Source: Lepus europaeus (taxonomy: Eukaryota > Chordata > Mammalia > Lagomorpha > Leporidae). From it: 64,000 nt of DNA. The position numbers and the translations under genes were made by a program. Position 1 is the stretch's first letter. Each line of letters begins with the position of its first letter. A model generated the notes under the pieces. That model saw nothing but the letters and a program-made list of their open reading frames with translations. It had not been told where the DNA came from and did not search any database. Below are positions 45,213-56,600 of the stretch, piece by piece. The DNA is taken from assembly GCF_033115175.1 (NCBI RefSeq), contig NC_084829.1, positions 133,520,996 to 133,584,995 of the forward strand. Direction: 5' to 3'.

Positions 45213-45774
45213 TTCTATTCCTCCTCACCCACCCGCCCCGCCTTTCTCCTCTTTGATTATTTATGCTTTAATATTTAAAATGTATTTTTGGGGAAGAAAG
45301 TCTGCAGATACAGCACACTCTTTGTGACAAAAATGTCTTTCTGACTCCTAAGATAAAAAGGACCCTCCACAGCCACTTTTTAGCAAGGAGATGAAGTGGT
45401 CACTTGGCAGCCCAATGACAGGTGGGGGATCTTCCAGCGGAGTAGGAGGGGTGAGAGGTTTAAGTCAGAGGCTTAAACTGTGAGTCTTCAGACAGTGCAT
45501 GAGGGCCCTGCTCCATGCATTGACAGGAAACCCAAAGAAAGCACAGCAGAGCTCAGGCCCATCCAGGTCCTTTATGCCAGATGTTGAACAGGCAGCCTGG
45601 TAGTCTTTTATCCCCTGGAGAACAGCCAAAAAAACCCAGAGGTTCTGTTTTTCCAAATGAGCACTCCCCAGGTTCATACATTGGGGAACTCCCTCAGAAT
45701 ATTCATGTAACATACCTGCTTTCTCGGGTTGATTCTTTGTACAGAGTCCCTAACATGGTGAGCCTTACTAATTT

Positions 45775-46180
45775 TTACAAATGCTTTTTGGCATAAAATG
45801 CAATCAGGCACTTCCTTTTCTCTCCCTGGAATATTCTCACACCCCCCTCTTCCATTGCCCCAACTCTCTTACCCTACTTGCCTCTTACTCTTTGGCTGCC
45901 TACCTGGACAAAAAAAAAAAAAAAAAAAAAAACTACTCATCTTTCAAGGCTTAGCTCAAATGTCACCTCCTCTGGGAAGTCTTCCCCTAGGCTCAGGCAG
46001 AATTAATTCTTTCTTCTTGGTGTAATCACATAGCATTGTATTTGGGCTATTAATATAATAGTACATTGTGTTGGGGATAATGATTTGTGACTTTGTCTTC
46101 TAGAGAGATTCTGAGCTCACTGAGGGCAGAGATACTCTCTTCCCTCCCATAGCCCTGGCGCCTGGGAATATGGATGAGAA
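45775..46180 (+). repeat. L2 fragment, including second copy of the 70-bp duplication
   Basis: CTCTCCCTGGAATATTCTCAC, then poly-A (45910-45931), GCTCAAATGTCACCTCCTCTGGG and CTGAGCTCACTGAGGGCAGAGA are successive L2 landmarks up to CCCTGGCGCCTGG near 46160. The A-run interrupts the L2 and may be a small later insertion. Confidence 0.7.
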
Positions 46181-47154
46181 TTAAGTAACCACATGTTCCA
46201 TGCATATCTTCAAAGGACATTGGTCTATAGCCAGATGTTTACAAAGAACAAATCCCATTAATAGTTTGGAAAACTGATTCTCTTTTGCTTATGTCCATGG
46301 AAACCGACTTATTAGTTCTTTTTCTACTCTAACTTATTTCGAATTTCATTTATCCCAAAGTATTACTGAATTTCTAATGAAAGAAAAAGAATATGTTCAG
46401 CACAAGCTAGTATCTTAAATCAACCAAAATCGAAAAGACAGGTTTCTAGTTGAGGTTTATGGACTTCATACTCCAAGTTTTCCCTAGAAACACAGTTTGG
46501 CCTCCTTGGTTGCTTTCTGCCGAGATAAAGTTTATGTTATTTGGAAGAATTTGTAGCTCTCAGAATCATGGATTTTATTAGAGGGAAAGCATGTTCTGTA
46601 GTTGTGACAGTGTTTCAAATGTGGGACCAAAAATCCCAGATGTATCTATGAAAAGGATACGTGAGAGAAATGAAGTCTTTTCACACAGGCATGATGGAGG
46701 AAGGAACAACTTTTGTTTGGTTTCTAGTGGTTTGTTTTCAGGCATTTTCCACACAAAGATGAGCAAGATCCTTCAAAACCACCAACTTGCTTATTTAGGA
46801 GGGGGGGTCACTCTTCCTATGTCCAAAAATAACAAAAAATTAAGATTATTGTTTCCCATAGTTTCAAAAATTGTGGTTTGTTTCCTTGTATGAGTCATTG
46901 TGAATGTAGGACATGACTTCCCTACATCAAGATGAAACATATTTGCTCTCTATCTTGGTAGGTCTCATTATTTACCACGGAGTCAGATCAGAAGCCAAAG
47001 CCAGCCTCTTCCATTTTGCAAATGACATCCTGTGTTGTGTGACCTGCAGTTGTTAACTCAAAATGAAGTGAAGAAGTAGTCCCTTGCTTGGAGACACTTC
47101 ATTGCTTTCAAGTTTGTGCATTGTTGTCTTTATTTTTGTGTTTGACAAAGAGTT
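46181..47154. other. Single-copy sequence
   Basis: An open frame at 46591-46893 (+) overlaps an antisense frame and lacks splice or domain support. Confidence 0.45.
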
Positions 47155-47290
47155 ACAGAAACCTGGAATCAGACCATTTTTGTGTATATCCAGGCTCTGC
47201 CATTCATCAGTGTGTAACCGCGGGCACGTTATTCACTAAGCCGTAGTTCAAGTATGGAACTATGGGGAATGATCATATTTAACTTGGGAT
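47155..47290 (+). repeat. MIR
   Basis: CAGGCTCTGCCATTCATCAG, TGTGTAACCGCGGGCACGTT and a decayed end follow the plus-strand MIR order. Confidence 0.75.
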
Positions 47291-47560
47291 CAGAAGGATT
47301 TTGGGTTTCAGATTTCTTTTCAGATTTTGGCATACCTGAATATGTATATGGGATTCTTGGGGAAGGCACTTAACGCTGAATACAAATTCATTTGTGTTTC
47401 TCATACACTTTATAAACATGGTGTGAAGGCAATTTTATATATGGTTCAAATAACAACTTTTCATGGTGCAGAATTTTCCATTTATAATGTCATGTCAGCA
47501 CTTAAACATTTTTTGGATTTCAGAGCATTTCAGATTTTCTGTGCCTCCTGCATGAAGTTA
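47291..47560 (+). repeat. Possible non-autonomous DNA transposon (Tigger-like?)
   Basis: TTTTGGGTTTCAGATTTC at the left, a middle with ACTTTATAAACATGGTGTGAAGGC, and TTTCAGAGCATTTCAGATTTTC at the right. A related element lies at 59985-60175. The class assignment is from memory of similar human repeats and is tentative. Confidence 0.45.
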
Positions 47561-48129
47561 AGCTAAGGGACAACAGAGTTCATGCAGGAAAGATGACACT
47601 TGTTTTAGCCCCTGCCCCACTGTATAGAGTCTCAGTGTGTCTTTTGAACTGATTTCTTTGAATAAATTCCTGAATGTTTTTTAATATTAAAAAAGGAAAC
47701 ACGTTGCTAGAGCAAGTTTTTTTTTTTAATTTTAATTCAGTCTTTTCAAACAAGTAATTCTTGCATTGTGTAACTATTAAATCAGATAAGATGGGATTGC
47801 CTTTGAGGTGATGACTTGGAAGTGGCAGGAAAGAGGCTTCTGGCTTGGTGATAATGATAATTTTGGTTTGGTTGCTGGTGATATGCAGATGTCTTATTCA
47901 ATAAAATTTCATAACCTGTCAACTTTGAATTATGTAGTCAGTTGAGTGTGTGTTATACTCCATGAAGAAGTTTAAAAATGCAGGTATATATAAAGTAAAA
48001 GATGGTTTTCTCCATTTTCTCCACTAATTAGTGTAGATTTTACTTTGGTATGTTTTGTGTCATCATGTCAGCCATTTTTTTCTCTACATGTATAAATGTA
48101 AGAAGTTTATAAGGCTGTAATTTTTTAGT
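47561..48129. other. Single-copy AT-rich sequence
   Basis: Nothing recognised. Confidence 0.45.
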
Positions 48130-48440
48130 TTTAAGTTTTTATTAAAGATTTTAACAATTATTTGAAAGGCACAGAGACAATGAGATACAGAGATCTTCCT
48201 TTCAGTAGTTCACCCCTCAAATACCCTCAACAGCCAAGGCTGGGCCGGGCCAAGCTAGGAGTCCGGAATTCAATCTGGGTCTTCCACGTGGGTGGCAGGG
48301 ACCCAAGTACTTAAGCCTTTGTTGCTGGCTCCCAAAGTGCACATTAGCAGAAACTGGTATCAGAAGCAGAGCTGAGACTCAACCCTAGACACAACAATGA
48401 GGGATTTGGATGTCCAGAGGGGCTTGTTTACTTCTGTATC
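48130..48440 (-). mobile_element. Old CSINE-like SINE
   Basis: Tail complement TTAACAATTATTTGAAAGGCA, body AGCCAAGGCTGGGCCGGGCCAAGC, and AAGTGCACATTAGCAG near 48335. Confidence 0.78.
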
Positions 48441-48469
48441 AAATGCTCACTCTTACTTTACTTATTTAA

Positions 48470-48800
48470 CCCCAAATAGGATCATTGATTTTCTTCAAAC
48501 TTGCTTTTGATCTTCTGAAGCTTGAATATTTTCCCACGTCAGTACAAAAATTTGGGGGATACTTCAGTGTATGCATGTGTTTCATATTTTCACTGTTCCC
48601 CTCTTGGTATATGTTTCAGTTGCTTCCAGGTTTTTGCTATTACAAAGCAGATTAGAATGATGATATTTTTTTGTATCCCTTTTCACCCTTGCAAAACTTC
48701 TTGTCAGCAAAACTGTAGAGCTGGGATTAATAAGTGAAAGTGTATGTGCATTTTGTTTAATGGCTACCACAATATGTGTCAAAAAGATTGTAACACTTTA
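48470..48800 (+). mobile_element. Old L1 3' UTR fragment
   Basis: CAGTTGCTTCCAGGTTTTTGCTATTACAAAGCAG and GAGCTGGGATTAATAAGTGAAAG resemble the 'vanishing-point' L1M 3' UTR pattern. No coding part. Confidence 0.5.
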
Positions 48801-49165
48801 TATCAATAAAGTGATATTCTTTTTCCCATAAAAACTAATACAAAAATTTCTGATTACTTGAACATTGTAATTAATTGCTCTCTGGTGAATAAGAATGTTT
48901 ATAGTAGTATATTCTTTGATAACTGTACACTAATTGAAAGATGCTGATTAGCATAAATCATTCTGTTAACTACATACCTAAAAAAATCTGTGTAACATAT
49001 ATAGTTGCTTTCTCACTTATGAATTATTATTAAGGTATTTGAATTACCATTATTTATATTTATAGTTCTTAAACTAATTGGTAGGAAGAAGTGAATCAGT
49101 ATATGTCATACTTACTACATACTTCTCTTAGCTTCATAAAATATTTTTTAGACTTATTATGAGAG
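48801..49165. other. AT-rich single-copy sequence
   Basis: Nothing recognised. Confidence 0.45.
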
Positions 49166-49167
49166 GA

Positions 49168-49763
49168 GTGGCCATTCAGTGCAGTGGCTAAGATACCAAG
49201 TGGGGGACTGGTGCTGTGGCATAGAGGGTAAAGCCACTACCTATGATGCTGGTATCTCATGTGGGTGCCAGTTGGAGTCCTGGCTGCCCCACTTCCAATC
49301 CAGCTCCCTGGTAACGCCCTGGGAAAAGTAGTGGAAGATGGCTCAAGTGCTTTGGCCCCTGTTTCCAAGTGGAAGATCCAGAAGAAGCTTCTGGCTCCTG
49401 GCTTTGGCCTGGCCCAGACCTGGGCATTGTGACCATTTAGGGAGTGAACCAGCAGATGGAAGATCCTTTTCACTCTGTATGTGTGTGTGTCTCTCTCTGT
49501 GTAATTCTGAATTTCAAATAAATCAATCAATTAAAAAATCCACTTGGGAAGTCTGCATCCCAAATCAAAGTGGGTTCAAGTCCCAGCTCCACTTTTAATG
49601 CCAACTTCCTGCTAATACGCACACTGGGAGGGTCCAGTGATGGTTCAAGTGTTTGGATCCCTGCCATCCATTTGATAAATCTCAGATGAATTCCAGTGTA
49701 CTGGCTCCAGCCTGTCCCAGCTCTTGCTGTTGCAAGCATTTGGAGAGTGAGACAACAGAAGGG

Positions 49764-49808
<45 letters not shown>

Positions 49809-49818
49809 AAAACAAATT
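49168..49818 (+). mobile_element. Old SINE split by a younger CSINE, ending in (TC)n
   Basis: The head fragment GTGGCCATTCAGTGCAGTGGC is at 49168-49202. The body resumes at 49536 with CACTTGGGAAGTCTGCATCCC and runs through CTAATACGCACACTGGGAGG to (TC)n at 49771-49805. Confidence 0.82.
49203..49535 (+). mobile_element. CSINE inside an older SINE
   Basis: GGGACTGGTGCTGTGGCATAG head, B-box-like GTTGGAGTCCTGGC, and tail AAATAAATCAATCAATTAAAAA. The flanks are the interrupted older SINE. The target duplication is too diverged to call. Confidence 0.87.
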
Positions 49819-51500
49819 AAAAAGAATGATTAGGAGAAATGCCTATGACTCTGGTATGGTCAATATAATTGATGACATGATTAATGAGAGCTTAGGAAGA
49901 ATTATACACTATTCTATTAAGAGCCTATTCTGCTTTAGGTGCCATTCTAAGCATCATATATATATTATATATATAATTTTATATATTACTATAGCTTTTT
50001 GAGACATAAATGTACACACATTTTATTGATATGAGATTACTCCATTTTGAATGTGTTAATAGATATTACTGTGTATCAAAACATTAACTGTATCATATTA
50101 GTTGTTATTCTATGAGTCTGAAAAAATTATATTTTTAATGTCAAAAATAAAGTTCAAAACATTTCTGGGTAAAAATCCAGAAAATTTATCCTTAGTCCTG
50201 GCTAACGTAACGTGATACATCAATTTTTAAGTGAATTATATCAGTCTGTTGGCTTTATTGCTAGATTCGTGTATGTAGAAAATTCTTTCTCCAGAATGTT
50301 TTGGTTAATTAAGATTAATTAAGGTTAATTTAGATTCTGTTAACTATTGATTCCAATTGTTGTCTAGTGCCTTTAAAGAGTAATTCAGCTCAAAATAACT
50401 AACATATTCCTCCAGCATTCAATAAATATGGCTATCAATTTTTGTGGCTTTTTTTTCCTGCAGAATTTCCTGTTATTCTAAGGGATTCAATAGGACTTAC
50501 GCACATAAAACTGAAAATTATATGACTATGGGGAGACTGCTCTGTGCCTTTGAGAAGGAACTCTCTTGCTAACTTAAGTACTATATGTGTATAGAATAGC
50601 TAACATTTTCCTCCCAAGAAATTTCATGTATGCAGTTAAAACACTCTTAAATTGATTAAGGATTTGTTATATATTTCCAGAAGCACTCAAGAGTACTTTT
50701 ATGGTTATAAGAGTAGAGTGCATTAGAATGCCAGAAACCAGCGAATACGCTAGAGGCCTTCAAAACCACTACCCGGCATTCCTGACTTTGCCATATAAAC
50801 ATGTGGGGTAGCCTGGCAAAGCAAAACAGCACTCCTTCCCCATGGCAGGCGAGCCCCACGATGACAACGCTTCAGCCGGCTTGAATATTAATTTGACCCT
50901 TTTTCTGTTAGAAGTAATTTTTATGACTTAGCAAATGGAATGGAGCAGTAATAAATATGACTGATATTTGTTTCTCAAGCAAAGTATTATTTTACATCAG
51001 ATTCAAACAGTTACCTTTATATTTTTTGGAAAGTGTATTATACAACTGCCACGGTATTTTGCCTATTAATCAGGGAAGCTAAAAAAGCGTTTTATAAATG
51101 TTGAATCAAAACTTTCACTGCTGAGAGGGAATTGAATTTCAAGCAGTATACTCCTTTTATAAGGTGAGAAACTGAAGTATGGGGAAATTACAAGGCTTTC
51201 CCAAAGCTGTACGTTGAGTCATGGCAAACATAGAAATCTACAATTCTGTTTGCCTGATTTAGTCTGAAACTCCATGAAATAAAGTCATCCATTTCCTGAT
51301 ATGTATCTTAGAGGTGTTACTTTGTTTACTTCTTTGTTCATTCATTCATATGTATTTTAAAAGAATCAGAGTTTTTGCAAAATGGTCTTAATTTAGGTAT
51401 TGTAAATACTATTTTACTTTATATATCTTAGATATTTTCTTCAAAGAAAAGTACTGTATTTTTTTCACAATCATGGAAATGAAAATGAAGCATTAATAAA
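49819..51500. other. Single-copy sequence with an (AT)n and a CpG-bearing patch
   Basis: An AT-rich palindromic stretch lies at 49957-49990. At 50,655-50,880 a less AT-rich segment with several CpGs follows a TTTCCAG acceptor-like site, but no long frame crosses it. It could be a conserved element or a non-coding exon. Confidence 0.4.
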
Positions 51501-52095
51501 ATATATGTGGGCTGCAGCAGTGTCCATGAAGCTTCTTCCTGAATGAATATGGCTTATTCACCTGCTTGAACAAGAGCTTGGCTGGAGCCCTGCACAGGCC
51601 TGGGGCAGCGGTGACCAGGTTAAACCCCAGTACTCATGATGAGTAGCAGAAGGACTAGTGTCCATGTCTGTACAACTGGTTTTCTTTATTTTTGGTTTAA
51701 TCATGAGGGCACAAACTCTTCTGCTTCTCAGTCCCTCTGCCATCTTCTTGAGTTTCACTTCTCACATTTTAAATTCTTACTGTGATGTATTCTTACTCCT
51801 TTAGCACATACTTTCCTAGGCTTTCTTCACCCTGTTCATTTCTTTCCCCAAGCTTGATTGGTCCTATCTAAAGCAAACACTGTTTCTCTGGGTGGGACCT
51901 CACCTCTCCTGGATTGAACAGCAGGGGCCAGGAGTGTGTGAACACAAGGAAGCTATCTAGCATTGTCCCCCAGCAGAGGACCCTGAAACAAAGACTCCAA
52001 AGAAAATAGCAATGCGCCCATCTTCACCCAGTTCTATAGGGGTTCAGTGAAGGTCTCTTCTTGTTTGTTTGTTTTCTTGATCTTTTCTTTCAGTC
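51501..52095. other. Unassigned moderately GC sequence
   Basis: No domain or repeat recognised. Short frames only. Confidence 0.4.
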
Positions 52096-52109
52096 AGAAG
52101 GGAGACTCA

Positions 52110-53542
52110 TGTAATTTTCCTCATGGGCATTGTCTACCTTAGAAAAACTACTACAGAACATGCCTGTGACTATAGACTTGTAGTTCAGGCCACCGAAGAT
52201 TAGAGATGGGAAACGGGCACTCCCTTGACTTGCATCCTGTGGTCTGCTTTAACACAAACCAGGAGGAAAAGAAAGCTCGGCATCAGAAGCAATGGGTGGC
52301 AGGCCTATTAATGGCTGATCTGTACAGTGATCTGCCCTCAAGGAGACCCAACAGGCCAGTCCACTGCAGTGGCTTTCAATGTGGTAAGCCTGGGCTTCAG
52401 CAGAAGTCAGCTTGTGAAGAGCCCTGGCAGCTCTGCCAAGAGTTGGATCACTGGAAATGGACCTGCCCTGGAGTCGAAGGATGCCCAGGTCAGAGCCACA
52501 GATCTTATTGGCTCTAAGCTGAAAAGCCCTTCACTCAGCCCAACTTCCAAAGTGACCACTGCAGCTGAGGGGATGGTCAAGTAGGGTCAGCAACATTGCA
52601 GGCAGAACTGTAAATTTCTTGTTAGAGATGCCCCCTGCCTTTACCTGGCCAGCTCTCCTCCCAGGCCAGCCAAGTCATGAAAGTCAACAGAGTGCCTTCC
52701 CCTAGGAGGTTCACACCTCCCTTAGGATATACCCCATGTGAAGAGATAGATAGGTCTGGGCCTCTTAACTTACAAGGCCTAAAGCCCACCAGATTATTAT
52801 CAAGCCCCTTCTATCAGGTTCTATTTGCCTCTCAATCACAAAACTTAATTGTAGCTTAGACAGCACCTTTCTTAGTTCCTCTAATAATGACTCTGTCCTT
52901 TGTTCTAGACCCTGTCTAGCACACTTGGGCCTCATTCCTTTGTAATCATAACCTCTACCACCAATGGCTCTACTCCCAACCTGTGTGTACTGATGGTCCT
53001 CTTCCCCACTTAATGCTGTATAATTGTTCAAACCTGGTAAATGCCACTCTTAGGATCATTGGTTACTATCCTCACTCTGTCTTTTATGACCTTGTCTAAA
53101 TATGATCAGAGTCGGCAAACTTGGAAGGCTTCCATAGCCTCGGCAATTCATGACGACAGCCTAGGATGGTTACTGGCGCCATAAACTAGAGTGTCAATTT
53201 GTTGGGTCAACAACAGGAGTCACTGTGCACTTGCTCCTCATGTGGGATCTCTGTCCTTAATGTGCTGTACATTGTGATTTAATGCTATAACTAGTACTCA
53301 AACAGTATGTTTCACTTTGTGTTTCTATGTGGGTGCAAACTGTTGAAATCTTTATACTAAATTGATCTTCTGTATATAAAGAGAATTGAAAATGAATCTT
53401 GATGCAAATGGAAGGGGAGAGGGAGCGGGAGAGGGGAGGGTTGCGGGTGGGAGGGAATTTATGGGAGGGGGAAGCCATTGTAATCCATAAGCTGTGCACT
53501 GGAAATTTATATTCATTAAATAAAAGTTAAAAAAAAAAAAAA
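52110..53542 (+). mobile_element. Chimeric retroinsertion: retroviral gag/protease remnant joined to an L1 3' end
   Basis: Exact 14-bp duplications AGAAGGGAGACTCA (52096-52109 and 53543-53556) enclose 1.43 kb that ends in poly-A. Positions 53085-53542 match the terminal L1 3' UTR also seen at 4691-5162. Positions 52110-53084 have no match to that L1 and contain endogenous-retrovirus coding remnants in the same orientation. A single L1-mediated event inserted both parts. It could be a template-switch chimera or a member of an L1 lineage that captured retroviral sequence in its 3' UTR. Confidence 0.85.
52206..52700 (+). pseudogene. Endogenous retrovirus gag nucleocapsid-protease remnant
   Basis: A 103-codon frame from 52206 contains two degenerate zinc-knuckle-like clusters: CxxxxCGKPG, where the His position is lost, and CQELDHWKWTC. 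Such pairs are typical of gammaretrovirus-like (ERV1) Gag. About 40 codons past the frame's end, in another frame (about 52,590-52,640), a protease-like stretch leads to the place of the catalytic Asp-Thr-Gly. That triplet is not conserved there. The remnant has stops and frame changes and cannot encode function. Confidence 0.6.
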
Positions 53543-53556
53543 AGAAGGGAGACTCA

Positions 53557-54246
53557 GTGCTGAGACTTGGCTCCAGGGCTTGTGTGGTTCACCAGCTCAG
53601 CCTCCAGAGTGTTCTTTCTGGGGAGGCTCTTTTGGCTCCAACATCTCTTGGACCCATAGAGCATGAACCTTGAACCCCTAGGGACTGCAAACAAATCCAG
53701 ACTCACCCAAGTACTAGCAAACTAAATCTGCCTGAAGCTCAAATGTTAGTCTTTTATTTTTCTTGAATTTTCATGAAAAAGACTTTATTAAAACAGGCAA
53801 GCAAGCAAGGCTCTAAGCATTCTTACTGCTTTGAAAATTTATTGTTATAAATTTCCATGTCAGATAATTAATTTTATTTAAATTTTTGTCTGGATTTAAA
53901 TTGATACTTTAATGTATGTTAATGCTGATCCATTTCAATATAACATCAATTTATAATTGAATTGTTTACAAGCAATGATGTACAATGACCTATTGCAACC
54001 TGCCTTCTGTTTAATGTATTTACTAAGCAAGTATGCTTTTGGGGCTACTTGAATTCTCCCAGGATCTATTTTGGGAAACATTGACGTGGTCTGATAAAGT
54101 AGAGTCACTTAAGGAAAAAAATGATTTTGGGATGACATGAGTCATACATGTGTCATACATGTGAAAGCAAGATTCAGTTTATGCTTTGTAGCTGGGTGAG
54201 CAGACCAGAGAGTGGAGGTCTGAAAGGCAAACACGTGAGGAAGAAC
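53557..54246. other. Single-copy sequence
   Basis: Nothing recognised. A short direct repeat GTCATACATGTG occurs twice near 54140-54163. Confidence 0.45.
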
Positions 54247-54352
54247 TGAAGAAGAAAGGAAGGAAGGGAGGAAAGAGAGGGAAAAGGAGTGATGGAAGGG
54301 AAGAAGGGGGCAGGAAGGAAATGAGGAAGGAGGGAAAGGAGGGAGGGAGGTC
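54247..54352 (+). repeat. Purine-rich (GGAA/GGGA)n tract
   Basis: About 105 bp of almost uninterrupted purines. Open frames on the minus strand here (Ser/Pro/Phe-rich) are translations of this tract. Confidence 0.9.
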
Positions 54353-54854
54353 CCATTTGCAAAGAGGCTTCAAGTTGTAGACCTGTGGTATAATGATCCA
54401 ATGGCAAAGAAATAGAACTATATGGATTCATATCTTTTCTCCGTATCTCCCTCTTTCTAAGTTTGTCCTTAAAGACAAAGCATACAGTAGGGAAGCACAA
54501 TACTGAGTTGAAAACCAAAACACCAAATTAATTTGAGACAATATTTTCTGAATTCTTAGAAAAGATCTTTGGATTTTAGATGTTATAATGGCATTTTTTT
54601 GTACACTGATCATAACTTTAATGTAGCCACAATATCAAGGGAATGAATTTTATACCCAAATGCTACTGTGAAAGGTTAGAGGAGAAGCTATGCTTATGTG
54701 TTTGTTATAGTCTTTGTTATCACTATTTTCATTCACAGAAGTGGTCCCTTCCTAAGGCCTATTTCTATTCACAAATTGTTTGTTTAGCTATATCTAATTA
54801 ACTATTTAATTGATTCATTCACTTCCATTTTTAAATTTTGGTGCATATATATAA
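54353..54854. other. Single-copy AT-rich sequence
   Basis: Nothing recognised. Confidence 0.45.
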
Positions 54855-55170
54855 ATATTTGTTTTTATTTATTTGAAAGGCAGTATTAGAGAAAGAGAAG
54901 GAGAGAGAGATCCTTCATCCACTGGCTCACTCCCCAAATAGCTGCAACAGTCAGGGCTGGGCCATGCCAAAGCCAGGAGCATGAAGCCTTCTCCCAGTCT
55001 CCCGTGTGGGTGCAGGGGTTCCCAGGATTTGGTTCATACTCCATTGCCCTCCTAGGCACATGAACAGGGAGCTGGATTTTAAGTGGAGCAGCTGGGTTTT
55101 GAACTGGCACCCATATGGGATGCTGGTGTCACAGATGGAGTCCCAACCTACTATGCCACAATGCTAGTCC
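54855..55170 (-). mobile_element. CSINE
   Basis: Tail complement TTTTTATTTATTTGAAAGGCAG, AGAGAAAGAG tract, and head end ATGCCACAATGCTAGTCCC. AAATATTTG and CAATATTTTT may be the decayed target duplication. Confidence 0.87.
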
Positions 55171-55204
55171 CAATATTTTTAAAAACACTTCCATGAAGCT
55201 TTTC

Positions 55205-55468
55205 TAAATTTGCAGAGTTACTGAGATAGATAGAGAAGAAGAGACAGAGAGAGATTTTTTATCTTCAGGTTCACTCCTCAAGTGCCTACAACGGACAGGG
55301 CTGGAGCTACCTCTGGGTCTCAGGCATTTGGGCCATCCTCCTCTGCTTTCCCAGGTGCATTAGCAGGGAGCTGGATTGGAAGTGGAGCAGCCTGGACTAG
55401 AACCAGCACCCATATAGGGTGCCAGCATCACAGGTTGTGGCTTTACTTTCTGTGCTACAACTCTGGCC
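55205..55468 (-). mobile_element. CSINE, partly deleted
   Basis: GCAGAGTTACTGAGATAGATAG near the tail, then a body lacking the GGTGCAGGGGCCC block, ending GCTACAACTCTGGCCC. It lies next to the preceding copy in the same orientation. Confidence 0.82.
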
Positions 55469-56410
55469 CTCTGGATCTCATTCTTGTTTTTGCTTTCTGC
55501 CCATCTCCACAAATGAAGACATAGGCAACAAAAACAATAACAACAATGCAAATATAAAGGAATCTTCTCTCAAACTTTCCATATCAACAGTGTCTCATGG
55601 ATCATGGTGTGACACTCGAAAGTCATATTTGTCCTGTCAATTATTCGTCGATTTCTGTTTCCTATCGATTTAGCCTTTACACTTGTATTATTGCTTCTAT
55701 CCACCTCTCTTCTTGGCTGCTTTCAGCACCACAGCCATCCAGGTTGTCTTGACTTCTTGCTTTTAGCATTCCAACAGCCTTTGGATTGCTTCTAAACTCC
55801 ATTTACTGCTCATCTTGCTTGTCAGAAATCTGAAGCACATGTTTTATTGCAGTAATGCCACACGTGCCATCCTACATTTTGGTTTCAAGGCTATATAGTA
55901 TTAGCCAGTCACCATTTTCTCTAATATTTTGTACTTTGCTCCTACTTTTACCCATTTAAAGCTTCTTAGCATTGCATTGGCACAGAATGCTGATGTATTT
56001 GTGATGCTTTCTATGTCACATACCTATCTATAATTTCCTTATTGATTGAATCAGCTTCTCAGCATGAAAGAGTCCGATTACAACTCTGATGCTATGTGCA
56101 ATGAAAAACCAAAAAGTAGTGAGAGCTATTTAGCTAAATTTTAATTCAGTTTTACAGGTTTATCTGAATTCAGGAAATTGGTAAAAGACTGGTGACTTTT
56201 GACTGCTGTTTGACTATAGCTCACTCATACAGCTCCTGGAAACCATTGATCACTATGATGTTCATAGTTGAGCAGAGCTGGAACTATTACATTTGAGAAG
56301 AAATTGTATGGGTAGTACTCTGCCATGCAGCAAAGAACGTTCAAATGTTTTCATTCAGTATATGAAGAGCAAAATACAAATATAAAGGCAGAGATTTCCT
56401 CACATGCTTG
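55469..56410. other. Single-copy sequence with L2-like patch
   Basis: About 55,690-55,990 (TTGCTTTTAGCATTCCAACAG, GGATTGCTTCTAAACTCC) resembles L2 coding-region consensus at low identity. No exon. Confidence 0.35.
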
Positions 56411-56424
56411 CTAGTAATCAGAAT

Positions 56425-56600
56425 GATTTATAATTTAGAAATACATTATTTCATTTAATCCTAGCAAAATTCAACACAAATATTTTTATTATCCCTATTT
56501 TAAGGATGAAGATAATGGTATTTGAAGATGTTAATTAGCTTTTTCATGGCCATGCAGTTACCTAGTAGTAGTAAAGCAGGAGTTCACATGCAGATCTATT
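56425..56600 (-). repeat. MIR
   Basis: ATTATTTCATTTAATCCTAGCA, ATCCCTATTTTAAGGATGAAG and CCATGCAGTTACCTAGTAG give the reverse-strand MIR order. Confidence 0.72.

Noticed and set aside
52765..53031. 88-codon minus-strand frame in the chimera
   Set aside because: It is antisense to the retroviral remnant, with no match to a known viral or cellular domain.
54174..54518. 114-codon Ser/Pro/Phe-rich frame
   Set aside because: It is a translation of the purine-rich tract at 54247-54352.
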